Shown here one piece after another: positions 17,676 through 25,766 of a DNA stretch of 64,000 nucleotides. Numbering within the stretch: the stretch's first letter is position 1; the number at the start of each line of letters is the position of its first letter. The position numbers were made by a program, and so were the translations under genes. The notes below the pieces were generated by a model. It did no database searches. It saw only the letters and a list, made by a program, of their open reading frames with translations, and was not told the DNA's origin. Where the stretch lies: contig NZ_CP109013.1 in the NCBI RefSeq assembly GCF_036226745.1, positions 4,588,001-4,652,000 of the forward strand, read 5' to 3'. The DNA comes from Streptomyces sp. NBC_00683. GTDB lineage: Bacteria > Actinomycetota > Actinomycetes > Streptomycetales > Streptomycetaceae.

Positions 17676-18674
17676 ATGGAGCATGAGGTGTTCGTTCCGG
17701 TTCCGGCCGCGTCCCTTCGTCGGACGCTGGGTGACCCCGCCCGTGTGGCGCGCTGTGTCCCCGGCCTCCAGCAGGACGCCGATGCGTCGGCGGGTCCCCT
17801 GACCGGCCGGCTGAAGATCCGGATCGACGGCCACACGATCACGTACCGGGGAGCGCTGACGCTCACCGGCCGGGGCGACGACGCCTTCCTCGTGTCCGGG
17901 GAGGGCGTGGAGGCCCGGGGCGCGGGTTCGGCGAAGCTGTCCCTGACCGTCGGGCTCACGGAGACCGACGGCGGTACGACGGTCGCCTTCAGCGGGTCGG
18001 CGAGCGGCGAGGGCCGCATCGTGGAGCTGGAGGAGGCGGCGGCGCTCGCCGCGGCGCAACGGCTGCTGGACCGCTTCACGCAGCAGCTGGTGACGGAGTC
18101 CCTGGCCGCCCGGGATGCGCAGGAGACCGCTCCCGGAGCTGTGCCGGAGCCCGGCCGCGCGTCCGGGGACGACCGGGCGTCGGCCGACGCCGAGCCTTCA
18201 GGGGACGACGGGGCGTCGGGGGGCGGTGCGCGCTCCGGCTCCGGCTCGGGTGAGCCCGGACGGTCCACCGACTCCGCCTCGGACGAGCCCGGTGCCGCGG
18301 ACTCCACTCCGGACGACGCGTCGAAGCCCGAGCCGTCCGCCTCCGAGCCCTCCGAGGCTTCGGCCTCCGGCGAGGTGCGCGACAAGGGCTCGGTGTTCGA
18401 TGCCCCCGTCCCGCCGCCCTCGCTCGACCCCGCGGCGGAGCTGGAGTTCACCGTGCCGGACGGACCGCCTGCCGAGGCCGCACACGCCCGGCGCACCATG
18501 ATCGGCCGGAGTACGGAGGAGGTCGACCACGCTCCGCCGCGCGGCCGGTACGCCCCCGTGCCCTCGCAGGACGACATGACCGCCGGCGTCACGCTTCGCT
18601 GGATCGCTCCCGCGGCCGCCCTCGCGATCGCCTCGGCCGTGGTCGTGGGCCGGGCTCTGAGGCGTCGGCGGTAA
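17676..18674 (+). CDS. SRPBCC/CoxG-like protein with disordered linker and C-terminal membrane anchor
   Basis: A 332-residue protein. Residues 1-150 resemble carbon monoxide dehydrogenase subunit G (CoxG, START-like fold): EHEVFVPVPAASLRRTLGDPARVARCVPG, GRLKIRIDGHTITYRG and a helix QRLLDRFTQQLV. About 130 residues of Ser/Gly/Glu/Asp/Pro-rich disorder follow. Near the end is one membrane helix, WIAPAAALAIASAVVVG, closed by RALRRRR. The START-like domain would therefore face the cytoplasm on a tail anchor. No CO dehydrogenase genes are nearby, so a role in that enzyme is unlikely. TAGGCT lies eight bases before the ATG (leaderless candidate). Confidence 0.72.
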   Translation: MEHEVFVPVPAASLRRTLGDPARVARCVPGLQQDADASAGPLTGRLKIRIDGHTITYRGALTLTGRGDDAFLVSGEGVEARGAGSAKLSLTVGLTETDGGTTVAFSGSASGEGRIVELEEAAALAAAQRLLDRFTQQLVTESLAARDAQETAPGAVPEPGRASGDDRASADAEPSGDDGASGGGARSGSGSGEPGRSTDSASDEPGAADSTPDDASKPEPSASEPSEASASGEVRDKGSVFDAPVPPPSLDPAAELEFTVPDGPPAEAAHARRTMIGRSTEEVDHAPPRGRYAPVPSQDDMTAGVTLRWIAPAAALAIASAVVVGRALRRRR

Positions 18675-18733
18675 CCACCGTCCCTGTCCGGGGACGGCGG
18701 GACAGCCCCTGGCCGCGCCAGTAGTGTTCTGGG

Positions 18734-19528
18734 GTGAGCAGAGCTGCGAAGGACGTCCGGCTGACCGCCGGCGACGCCGAGTTGACCGTTGACCCCGTCC
18801 ATGGCTGCCGGATCCGCAGCCTGCGGATCGGTGGCACCGAACTGCTGCGCCAGGGCGAGCGGTACGGCTGCTTCCCGATGGTGCCGTGGTGCGGCCGCAC
18901 CGAGAACGGCCTGTTCCGCAACGGCAGCGAGCTGCACCGGCTGCCGGTGGACTCCCCGCCGCACGCGATCCACGGCACCGGCCGCGACACCGCCTGGCAG
19001 CCCGCCCGGCAGGACGAGGCGGAGGCTGCCTTCTTCTACGACCTGACCGACCCGTGGCCGTACGAGGGCCGGGTGACGCAGTCCTTCGAACTGACCGAGG
19101 ACGCGCTGACGCTCCGTATGGGCGTCGAGACGTACGGGAATTCCTTCCCGGCACAGGCGGGCTGGCACCCCTGGTTCCTCCGTAACACCGGCGGCCAGGA
19201 TGTGCGGATCGACTTCGACGCCGCCTGGCAGGAGGAGCGCGGCGACAACCACCTGCCGACCGGCCGCCGGATCGACCCCCTCCCCGGCCCCTGGGACGAC
19301 TGCTTCGGGATGCCCGAGGGCGTCGATGTGAAGCTCACCTGGCCCGAGCAGCTGGAGCTGACGGTGAAGAGCCGGGACGAGTGGGTGGTCATCTATGACG
19401 AGCAGCCCGAGGCCGTGTGTGTGGAGCCGCAGTCGGGCCCGCCGAACGGGCTGAACACCCTGCCCCGGCTGGTCACCCCGATCGACCCGCTCGAGATCGT
19501 GACGACCTGGAGCTGGGTGCGGCTCTGA
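18734..19528 (+). CDS. Aldose 1-epimerase-family protein
   Basis: A 264-residue beta-sandwich protein of the galactose-mutarotase-like superfamily. Diagnostic stretches are GCRIRSLRIGGTELLRQ, MVPWCGRTENGLF, PPHAIHGTGRDT and QAGWHPWFLR. Near the C-terminus come VVIYDEQPEAVCVEPQSGPPNG and the strand ending LEIVTTWSW. The conserved His residues (IHG, GWHPWF) and the Glu in CVEPQ match the catalytic positions of mutarotases, which interconvert sugar anomers. It is shorter than typical GalM (about 340), like the YeaD/aldose-epimerase-like group. GTG at 18734 with TAGTGT six bases upstream suggests a leaderless mRNA. Confidence 0.85.
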   Translation: MSRAAKDVRLTAGDAELTVDPVHGCRIRSLRIGGTELLRQGERYGCFPMVPWCGRTENGLFRNGSELHRLPVDSPPHAIHGTGRDTAWQPARQDEAEAAFFYDLTDPWPYEGRVTQSFELTEDALTLRMGVETYGNSFPAQAGWHPWFLRNTGGQDVRIDFDAAWQEERGDNHLPTGRRIDPLPGPWDDCFGMPEGVDVKLTWPEQLELTVKSRDEWVVIYDEQPEAVCVEPQSGPPNGLNTLPRLVTPIDPLEIVTTWSWVRL

Positions 19529-19572
19529 GACCTGGCCGCGGCGCGGCCGCGGCAGCGCTTACCCTCGTGAGC

Positions 19573-20112
19573 ATGACTGACGTACGCGCTGAGCTGCTCC
19601 AGCAGATCAAGGACAAGGCCGTGGTGCACGGCAAAGTGACCCTCTCCTCGGGTCTGGAAGCCGACTGGTACATCGACCTGCGCCGGATCACGCTGGACGG
19701 CAAGGCCGCGCCGCTGGTCGGCCAGGTGATGCTCGATGCCACCGCCGAGCTGGACTACGACTGCGTCGGCGGTCTGACGCTGGGCGCCGACCCGGTCGCC
19801 ACCTCGATGCTGCACGCCTCCGCGGCGCGCGGGAAGAGCCTCGACGCGTTCGTCGTCCGCAAGGCTCAGAAGGCGCACGGGATGCAGCGCCGGATCGAGG
19901 GCACGGACGTCAAGGGCCGCCGCTGCCTCGTCGTCGAGGACACCTCGACCACCGGTGGTTCCCCGCTGACCGCGGTCGAGGCGGTGCGCGAGGCCGGGGG
20001 TGAGGTCGTCGCCGTCGCCGTGATCGTGGAGCGGGGTGCCGCTCCGGCGATCGCCGAGGCCGGTCTGCCCTACGTCAACGCCTACGGGGTCGCGGACCTC
20101 GACCTGGCCTGA
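19573..20112 (+). CDS. pyrE: Orotate phosphoribosyltransferase
   Basis: PyrE, 179 residues, joins orotate to PRPP to make orotidine monophosphate in pyrimidine synthesis. The PRPP-binding motif is CLVVEDTSTTGGSP. VTLSSGLEADWYIDLRRIT and GGLTLGADPVATSML are family-typical, as are the catalytic-loop lysines around VVRKAQKAHGMQRRIEG. The ATG at 19573 is preferred; a GTG two codons earlier is possible. TACCCT lies seven bases before the ATG and there is no Shine-Dalgarno sequence, so expression may be leaderless. It sits away from the main pyr operon, as is usual in Streptomyces. A long palindrome containing a parS site follows the stop. Confidence 0.95.
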   Translation: MTDVRAELLQQIKDKAVVHGKVTLSSGLEADWYIDLRRITLDGKAAPLVGQVMLDATAELDYDCVGGLTLGADPVATSMLHASAARGKSLDAFVVRKAQKAHGMQRRIEGTDVKGRRCLVVEDTSTTGGSPLTAVEAVREAGGEVVAVAVIVERGAAPAIAEAGLPYVNAYGVADLDLA

Positions 20113-20127
20113 CCTGCACGTTTCCTG

Positions 20128-20163
20128 AAGGGCGGCCGGTTTCACGTGAAACCGGCCGCCCTT
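20128..20163. terminator. 36-bp perfect palindrome downstream of pyrE
   Basis: An uninterrupted perfect palindrome runs from AAGGGCGGCC at 20128 to its mirror at 20163 and ends in CTT. It can fold as a hairpin at the pyrE 3' end, but it is centred exactly on a parS site, so one sequence may do both jobs. Confidence 0.7.
20139..20152. other. parS centromere-like site (ParB binding)
   Basis: GTTTCACGTGAAAC, an exact match to the Streptomyces parS 14-mer. ParB loads here and spreads to organise the origin region for segregation, especially during sporulation (established). The presence of parS fits a position within a few hundred kilobases of oriC. Confidence 0.92.
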
Positions 20164-20301
20164 CGCGTACGCCCGTAAAGATGCTCCGGCCACGGGCCGG
20201 GTGGAGCCGGGGCGAGAGTCTGGAAAGATGGGGGCGACGATGACGTCGCCCCCAGGTCAGGGACCAGCACTGCACACCCGCACATCCCAAGGAGCGGACA
20301 G

Positions 20302-21333
20302 ATGCCCATCGCAACCCCCGAGGTCTACGCCGAGATGCTCGACCGGGCGAAGGCAGGCAAGTTCGCCTACCCGGCCATCAATGTGACGTCGACCCAGACC
20401 CTGCACGCTGCGCTGCGCGGCTTCGCGGAGGCGGAGAGCGACGGCATCGTCCAGATCTCCACCGGTGGGGCTGAATTCCTGGGCGGCCAGCACAACAAGG
20501 ACATGGTGACGGGCGCCGTAGCCCTGGCCGAGTTCGCGCACATCGTCGCCGCCAAGTACGACGTCACGGTCGCCCTGCACACCGACCACTGCCCCAAGGA
20601 CAAGCTGGACACGTACGTCCGTCCGCTGATCGAGGTCTCCGCGGAGCGCGTCGCCAAGGGCCTGAACCCGCTGTTCCAGTCCCACATGTGGGACGGTTCG
20701 GCCGAGACCCTCGCCGACAACCTGGCCATCGGCCAGGAGCTGCTCGCCAAGGCCGCCGCCGCCAAGATCATCCTTGAGGTCGAGATCACCCCGACCGGTG
20801 GCGAGGAGGACGGCGTCACGCACGAGATCAACGACGAGCTGTACACGACCGTCGACGACGCGCTGCGTACCGCCGAGGCGCTCGGTCTGGGCGAGAAGGG
20901 CCGCTACCTGCTGGCAGCGTCCTTCGGCAACGTCCACGGCGTCTACAAGCCGGGCAACGTCGTCCTGCGTCCCGAGCTCCTCAAGGACCTTCAGGAGGGC
21001 GTCGGCGCCAAGTACGGCAAGGCCGCGGGCAGCCAGCCGTTCGACTTCGTCTTCCACGGCGGCTCCGGCTCCACGGCCGAGGAGATCGCCACCGCGCTGG
21101 AGAACGGCGTCGTGAAGATGAACCTCGACACCGACACCCAGTACGCCTTCACCCGCCCGATCGTGGACCACATGTTCCGCAACTACGACGGTGTGCTGAA
21201 GGTCGACGGCGAGGTCGGCAACAAGAAGGTCTACGACCCGCGCAGCTGGGGCAAGTCCGCCGAGGCGGGCATGGCCGCGCGTGTCACGCAGGCCTGTGCC
21301 GACCTGCGCTCCACGGGCACCAAGCTGAAGTAA
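20302..21333 (+). CDS. fbaA: Class II fructose-bisphosphate aldolase
   Basis: A 343-residue zinc-dependent aldolase of glycolysis and gluconeogenesis that splits fructose-1,6-bisphosphate into two trioses. The zinc and catalytic region VALHTDHCPKDKLDTYVRP is present. Other type IIA landmarks are LEVEITPTGGEEDGV, SFGNVHGVYKPGNV, FHGGSGST and NLDTDTQYAFT. Length and composition match the actinobacterial enzyme. CAAGGAGCGGACAG precedes the ATG. A terminator follows at 21351-21387. Confidence 0.96.
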   Translation: MPIATPEVYAEMLDRAKAGKFAYPAINVTSTQTLHAALRGFAEAESDGIVQISTGGAEFLGGQHNKDMVTGAVALAEFAHIVAAKYDVTVALHTDHCPKDKLDTYVRPLIEVSAERVAKGLNPLFQSHMWDGSAETLADNLAIGQELLAKAAAAKIILEVEITPTGGEEDGVTHEINDELYTTVDDALRTAEALGLGEKGRYLLAASFGNVHGVYKPGNVVLRPELLKDLQEGVGAKYGKAAGSQPFDFVFHGGSGSTAEEIATALENGVVKMNLDTDTQYAFTRPIVDHMFRNYDGVLKVDGEVGNKKVYDPRSWGKSAEAGMAARVTQACADLRSTGTKLK

Positions 21334-21350
21334 GTACGTCACGGACGCAC

Positions 21351-21387
21351 CGGGCCCGGTCCCCCTTTCCTGGGGTGCCGGGCCCGT
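21351..21387 (+). terminator. fbaA terminator hairpin
   Basis: CGGGCCCGG near 21351 pairs with its near complement CCGGGCCCG ending at about 21386, and the loop contains a second pairing, CCCC/GGGG. It lies between fbaA and the MalY-like gene. Confidence 0.65.
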
Positions 21388-21419
21388 TCCGTGTCCGACC
21401 GAACCATGAGGAAACCGCT

Positions 21420-22580
21420 GTGAGTACGCCTGCGCGCTACGACTTCGACACCGTCATCGACCGCCGTGGCACCTGGTGCGTCCAATGGGACGGGGTCGCC
21501 GACCGGTTCGGGGTGGACGGGCTGCTGCCGTTCACGATCTCCGACATGGACTTCGAGACCGCGCCCGAGGTGCTGGGCGCGCTGCGCGCCCGGCTCGACC
21601 ACGGGGTCCTCGGCTACACGACCTGGCAGCAGGACGACTTCCGGTCGGCGATCGCGCACTGGTACGCGACCAGGTACGGCACGGAGCTCGACACCGGCCG
21701 GCTCGTCTACGGGCCCTCCGTGCTCAGCCAGCTCTCGCAGCTGCTGCAGATGTGGACGGGCGAGGGGGACGGCGTGGTCGTCCACACCCCCACGTACGAC
21801 GGCTTCCGGAAGGCGATCACCGGGCTCGGGCGGGAGCTGCGGGGGGTGCCGGTGGGGGACACCGAGGCGCTCGAGCGGGAGCTGGAGCGGGCCGACGCGA
21901 AGGTGCTCGTGCTGTGCTCCCCGCACAACCCGACGGGGCGGGTGTGGACGGAGGCCGAGCTGCGGGAGACGGCGGCGCTCGCCCGGCGCCACGGGGTCGC
22001 TGTGATCAGCGATGAGATCCACGCGGACTTCGTGCACGACGGATACGTGCACGTGCCGTGGACACGGGTGGCCGGTGACGGGCGCTGGGCGGTGATCAGC
22101 TCCGCTTCGAAGTCGTTCAACTTTCCGGCGCTGACCGGTTCGTACGGGATCATCGGCGATCCGGCGGACCGGGCGGAGTACCTGCGGCGCATGGAGACGG
22201 CGGAGGGGCTCGCCTCACCGGCCGTGCTGTCGCTGACGGCGCACATCGCCGCGTACCGGGAGGGCGGGGCGTGGCTGGACGAGGTACGGGAGTACGTCGC
22301 CGGGAATCTCGCGCTGATCGCGGAGCGGCTGAACGGGGCGTTCCCCGAGCTCGGGTGGGAGCCGCCCCAGGCGGGCTATCTGGCCTGGATCGATCTGCGC
22401 CCCCTGGGTGTGGACGACGAGGCGCTGCAGCGGGTGCTGATCGATCGGGAGAAGGTCGCGATCATGCCGGGTGCGGTGTACGGGGCGCCGGGGTTCCTCC
22501 GGCTGAACGCGGGGTGCCCGCGGAGCAAGGTGGAGGCCGGGGTGGCGGCGCTGGTGCGGGGCGTGGGGGCGGTTCGGTAG
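21420..22580 (+). CDS. MalY/PatB-type PLP-dependent C-S lyase or aminotransferase
   Basis: A 386-residue fold-type I PLP enzyme. Landmarks are PFTISDMDFETAPEVLGAL, LGYTTWQQDDFRSAIAHWY, SPHNPTGRVW and VISDEIHADF. The PLP lysine, about K231, lies in SSASKSFNFPALTGSYGI. The SDMDF and ISDEIHADF motifs are characteristic of the MalY/PatB group, which act as cystathionine beta-lyases. They release homocysteine or thiols and ammonia from C-S substrates, and some also have regulatory roles. The GTG at 21420 is preceded by GAGGAAA at good spacing. The physiological substrate is not certain. Confidence 0.87.
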   Translation: MSTPARYDFDTVIDRRGTWCVQWDGVADRFGVDGLLPFTISDMDFETAPEVLGALRARLDHGVLGYTTWQQDDFRSAIAHWYATRYGTELDTGRLVYGPSVLSQLSQLLQMWTGEGDGVVVHTPTYDGFRKAITGLGRELRGVPVGDTEALERELERADAKVLVLCSPHNPTGRVWTEAELRETAALARRHGVAVISDEIHADFVHDGYVHVPWTRVAGDGRWAVISSASKSFNFPALTGSYGIIGDPADRAEYLRRMETAEGLASPAVLSLTAHIAAYREGGAWLDEVREYVAGNLALIAERLNGAFPELGWEPPQAGYLAWIDLRPLGVDDEALQRVLIDREKVAIMPGAVYGAPGFLRLNAGCPRSKVEAGVAALVRGVGAVR

Positions 22581-22635
22581 AGGATGCGGGTTGCGGGGCC
22601 GCGGTGCGGGGTGCGCCTGCGGCGGGCTGTTCCCC

Positions 22636-22735
22636 TGCCCGCCCCTTCCCGAACCGGGGCTCCGCCCCGGACCCCGCTCCTCAATCGCCGGAGGGGCTTG
22701 GATGTGGGCCGGCAATCGCCGGCAGGACTTCATGT
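22636..22735. repeat. Streptomyces-type intergenic repeat (CGGGGCTCCGCCCCG...CGCCGGAGGGGCT)
   Basis: The stretch contains CCGGGGCTCCGCCCCGG and, shortly after, CTCAATCGCCGGAGGGGCTT. These are parts of a dispersed intergenic sequence I know from many Streptomyces genomes. A second CAATCGCCGGC follows at about 22715. It can form hairpins and probably ends transcription of the upstream gene. Confidence 0.65.
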
Positions 22736-22783
22736 GGGCTCGCCCCGATGGCCCGGGGCGGAGGGAGCCGCGATGCTGCTCGT

Positions 22784-24295
22784 ATGACAGACGCGGCCGA
22801 CGGCGCAATCCGGGTTGCCTCGCCCGCCGGGCGGTGGATCGTCCTGACGACCGTCCTCGGGTCGAGCATGGCCCTCCTCGACTCCACGGTCATCAACGTC
22901 GCCCTCCCCCGGATCGGCGAGGACCTCGACACCGACCTCGCCGCGCTCCAGTGGACCGTCAACGCCTACATGCTCACGCTGGCCGGGCTGATCCTGCTCG
23001 GCGGTGCGCTCGGGGACAGGTTCGGCAGGCGGCGGGTCTTCGTGATCGGCGTCGTCTGGTTCGCCGTGGCCTCGCTGCTCTGCGGGCTGGCGCCCAACGC
23101 TGCCGTCCTGATCGCGGCGCGCGCCCTCCAGGGCGTCGGTGGCGCCCTGCTCACCCCCGGTTCGCTGGCGCTCATCCAGGCGAGTTTCCATCCCGACGAC
23201 CGGGCCCGCGCCGTGGGGCTGTGGTCGGGGCTCGGCGGGGTCGGTGCCGCCGTCGGGCCGTTCGTCGGGGGCTGGCTCGTGGACGGGCCCGGCTGGCGCT
23301 GGGTGTTCCTGCTCAACCTCCCGCTCGCCGCGGTCTGCCTGCCCGTCGCCCTGCGCCACGTACCGGAGTCCCGGGATCCGGAGGCCCATGGCCGGTTCGA
23401 CGTGCTCGGAGCCGCGCTCGCGGCCCTGGCGCTCGCTCTGGTCACCTACGCGCTGATCGAGGTACCGGTGCAGGGCGCGTCCGCAACGGTCGTCGGGGCT
23501 GCGATCGGCGGCGTGCTGCTCGGGGTGGCGTTCGTCCAGGTGGAACGCCACCGGGCCGACCCCATGGTGCCGCCGTCGATCTTCGCGTCCCGGCAGTTCA
23601 CCGCCGTCAACATCGTGACGTTCTGCGTGTACGCGGCTCTCGGCGGATTCTTCTTCCTCTCCGCGATCCAGCTCCAGGTCGTCGCCGGCTACTCGGCGCT
23701 CGGCGCGGGCACGGCGCTCCTGCCGACCACCGTGCTCATGCTGCTCTTCTCCGCGTCCGCCGGTGACCTCGGCCGGCGCATCGGGCCACGGATCCCGCTC
23801 ACGGTCGGCCCCCTGCTGGCGGCGGCCGGGATGCTGCTGTTCCTGCGGGTCGGCCCGGGCGCCTCGCTCTCCTCGTACTTCCAGGACGTCCTGCCGGCCG
23901 TCCTGGTGCTGGGCATCGGCATGGTCATCCTGGTGGCGCCGCTCACCGCGACCGTCCTGGCCGCCGTGGACACGGGGCGGGCCGGGCTCGCCAGCGGGAT
24001 CAACAACGCGGCGGCGCGGGCGGCGGGACTGCTCGCCGTGGCCGCGCTGCCGCTCCTCGCCGGGATGGGCCCGGAGGCGTACCGCGATGCCGGGGAGTTC
24101 GCCGCGACCTTCCGCCGGGCGATGCCGATGTGCGCCGGGCTGCTGGTGGCGGGGTCGGTGATCGCCTGGTCGACGGTACGGACGACCCCGGAGGCGGCAC
24201 GCGGGTGCAGGCCCGAATGCACGACGCACTGCGGGGTAACGGCCCCGCCCCTCGAGCCGGAACGGCAGACGGCGGGACGGGCGGGCGGAACGTAG
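22784..24295 (+). CDS. MFS drug exporter, DHA2 (14-TM) family
   Basis: A 503-residue membrane protein with about 14 hydrophobic segments. MALLDSTVINVALPRIGEDL in helix 1 is the DHA2 signature. GALGDRFGRRRVFVIG is the loop 2-3 motif, and ALQGVGGALLTPGSLALI is the antiporter-type helix 5 motif. GPFVGGWLVDGPGWRWVFLLN completes the set. Such pumps expel drugs or metabolites in exchange for protons. The ATG at 22784 lacks a nearby ribosome site; GATGCT six bases upstream may be a leaderless -10, and an in-frame ATG at 22748 is an alternative. The last 40 residues after the final helix are polar and Thr/Pro/Glu-rich. Substrate unknown. Confidence 0.85.
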   Translation: MTDAADGAIRVASPAGRWIVLTTVLGSSMALLDSTVINVALPRIGEDLDTDLAALQWTVNAYMLTLAGLILLGGALGDRFGRRRVFVIGVVWFAVASLLCGLAPNAAVLIAARALQGVGGALLTPGSLALIQASFHPDDRARAVGLWSGLGGVGAAVGPFVGGWLVDGPGWRWVFLLNLPLAAVCLPVALRHVPESRDPEAHGRFDVLGAALAALALALVTYALIEVPVQGASATVVGAAIGGVLLGVAFVQVERHRADPMVPPSIFASRQFTAVNIVTFCVYAALGGFFFLSAIQLQVVAGYSALGAGTALLPTTVLMLLFSASAGDLGRRIGPRIPLTVGPLLAAAGMLLFLRVGPGASLSSYFQDVLPAVLVLGIGMVILVAPLTATVLAAVDTGRAGLASGINNAAARAAGLLAVAALPLLAGMGPEAYRDAGEFAATFRRAMPMCAGLLVAGSVIAWSTVRTTPEAARGCRPECTTHCGVTAPPLEPERQTAGRAGGT

Positions 24296-24341
24296 TCGCC
24301 CGGGTGTCCACGATGCGGGCGGAGCCAGGCACACTTGAACC

Positions 24342-24755
24342 ATGTCCATCCACGAGAACCTGCTCGGGGGCCCCGCCCCGACCCACCTGCCCGACGACCC
24401 GGAGCCGCGCGAGCTCCTCGCCGGCGGCGCCGCGCCCGCCGATGTCGCGGCGAAGTACCCCACGTCCTCGCTGGCCTGGGCCCAGCTCGCCGACGAGGCG
24501 TACGAGGGAGGCCGGGTCATCGAGTCGTACGCGTACGCCCGTACCGGCTACCACCGTGGTCTCGACGCGCTGCGCCGGGCGGGCTGGAAGGGCCACGGCC
24601 CCGTCCCGTTCGAGCACGAGCCGAACCGTGGCTTCCTGCGCGCCCTGCACGCCCTCGCGCGCGCCGCGCAGTCGATCGGTGAGCAGGAGGAGTACGAGCG
24701 CTGCTCGTCGTTCCTCCGCGACTCCTCGCAGACCGCAGCCGACACCCTGGGCTGA
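24342..24755 (+). CDS. DUF3151 family protein
   Basis: A 137-residue soluble protein recognisable as DUF3151 by LLGGPAPTHLPDDPEPRELL, AAKYPTSSLAWAQLADEAY and ESYAYARTGYHRGLDALRRAGWKG. Near the end is LRALHALARAAQSIGEQEEYERC. The tetratricopeptide-like helical character is consistent with a small helical scaffold. The function is not established. From memory, it commonly lies near fba in actinobacteria, as here. The ATG has CACACT eight bases upstream and no strong ribosome site. Confidence 0.83.
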   Translation: MSIHENLLGGPAPTHLPDDPEPRELLAGGAAPADVAAKYPTSSLAWAQLADEAYEGGRVIESYAYARTGYHRGLDALRRAGWKGHGPVPFEHEPNRGFLRALHALARAAQSIGEQEEYERCSSFLRDSSQTAADTLG

Positions 24756-24769
24756 GCCCCCTCCGCACC

Positions 24770-24812
24770 CGTCGGGCCCCGCAGGCAGCACCCTCGCCTG
24801 CGGGGCCCGACG
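24770..24812 (+). terminator. Terminator after DUF3151 gene
   Basis: A perfect 17-base inverted repeat, CGTCGGGCCCCGCAGGC at 24770-24786 and its complement at 24796-24812, with a nine-base loop. Confidence 0.85.
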
Positions 24813-24917
24813 CGTCCCGCGCGGCTCCGGTTTAGGATGCGAGCAGGGGACCGGAGCTCCACCACCTCAGAGGAAGGGGCGGACCGCTACCCGGAAGCTC
24901 GTGTCGAGGAGACAGAA

Positions 24918-25766
24918 ATGTCGACGATCAACCCCGACCCCGAAGCCACCGGTGCGGACACCCCGCACCTGGACTTCGCGGGAACGACTCCGTACGAGGA
25001 CTATGTCCAGGCGGATGTCCTGACCCATCTCCAGCACCTTCGCTCGGACGATCCCGGCGAGATGGTCTTCCTGGTCACCACCCAGGTCATGGAGCTGTGG
25101 TTCACGGTCATCGTCCATGAGTGGGAGACCGCGACCCGTGCCCTGCGCGAGGACCGCATACCCGTCGCACGCGACGCCCTGAAGCGTTCGCTCCGGGAGC
25201 TCGAGGCACTGAACGCCTCCTGGAAGCCGCTGGCCGGCCTCACTCCCGCCCAGTTCAACTCCTACCGGGGCTCCCTCGGCGAGGGCTCCGGTTTCCAGTC
25301 GGCGATGTACCGGCGGATGGAGTTCCTGCTGGGTGACAAGTCCGCGTCCATGCTCGTGCCGCACCGGGGTGCTCCCCGTGTCCACGCCGAGCTGGAGAAG
25401 GCGCTCCACGAGCCGGGCCTGTACGACGAGACGCTCGCCCTGCTCGCCCGGCGCGGTCACGCGGTGCCGCAGTCGGTGCTCGACCGGGACCTGTCGCAGA
25501 AGTACGAGCCGTCCCCCGTGGTCGAGGCGATCTGGGCGGAGATCTACGCCAGTCCCGACCAGAACGACGAGCTCGTGCGGCTCGGCGAGGTGCTGACCGA
25601 CGTCGGCGAGCTGGTGTGGCGCTGGCGCAACGACCACCTGGTCGCCACCCGGCGTGCGATGGGTTCGAAGACCGGTACCGGAGGTTCGGCCGGGGTCGCC
25701 TGGCTGGAGAAGCGGGCCACCAAGAACGTGTTCCCCGAGCTGTGGACGGCGCGCAGCCATGTCTGA
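24918..25766 (+). CDS. kynA: Tryptophan 2,3-dioxygenase
   Basis: This 282-residue heme enzyme opens the indole ring of tryptophan to give N-formylkynurenine. Family blocks are DFAGTTPYEDYVQADVLTHLQ, EMVFLVTTQVMELWFTVIVHEW and FNSYRGSLGEGSGFQSAMYRR. Near the C-terminus are VGELVWRWRNDHLVATRRAMGSKTGTGGSAG and a terminal VFPELW. The His in WRNDHL matches the proximal heme ligand region. The ATG at 24918 is preceded by GAGGAGA. It overlaps kynU by eight bases, so the two are co-translated. Together with the hydrolase at 27095 this completes a tryptophan-to-anthranilate route. Confidence 0.95.
   Translation: MSTINPDPEATGADTPHLDFAGTTPYEDYVQADVLTHLQHLRSDDPGEMVFLVTTQVMELWFTVIVHEWETATRALREDRIPVARDALKRSLRELEALNASWKPLAGLTPAQFNSYRGSLGEGSGFQSAMYRRMEFLLGDKSASMLVPHRGAPRVHAELEKALHEPGLYDETLALLARRGHAVPQSVLDRDLSQKYEPSPVVEAIWAEIYASPDQNDELVRLGEVLTDVGELVWRWRNDHLVATRRAMGSKTGTGGSAGVAWLEKRATKNVFPELWTARSHV

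Noticed and set aside
22636..22735. Considered an insertion-sequence remnant
   Set aside because: No transposase fragment or target duplication. It matches a known Streptomyces intergenic repeat style instead.
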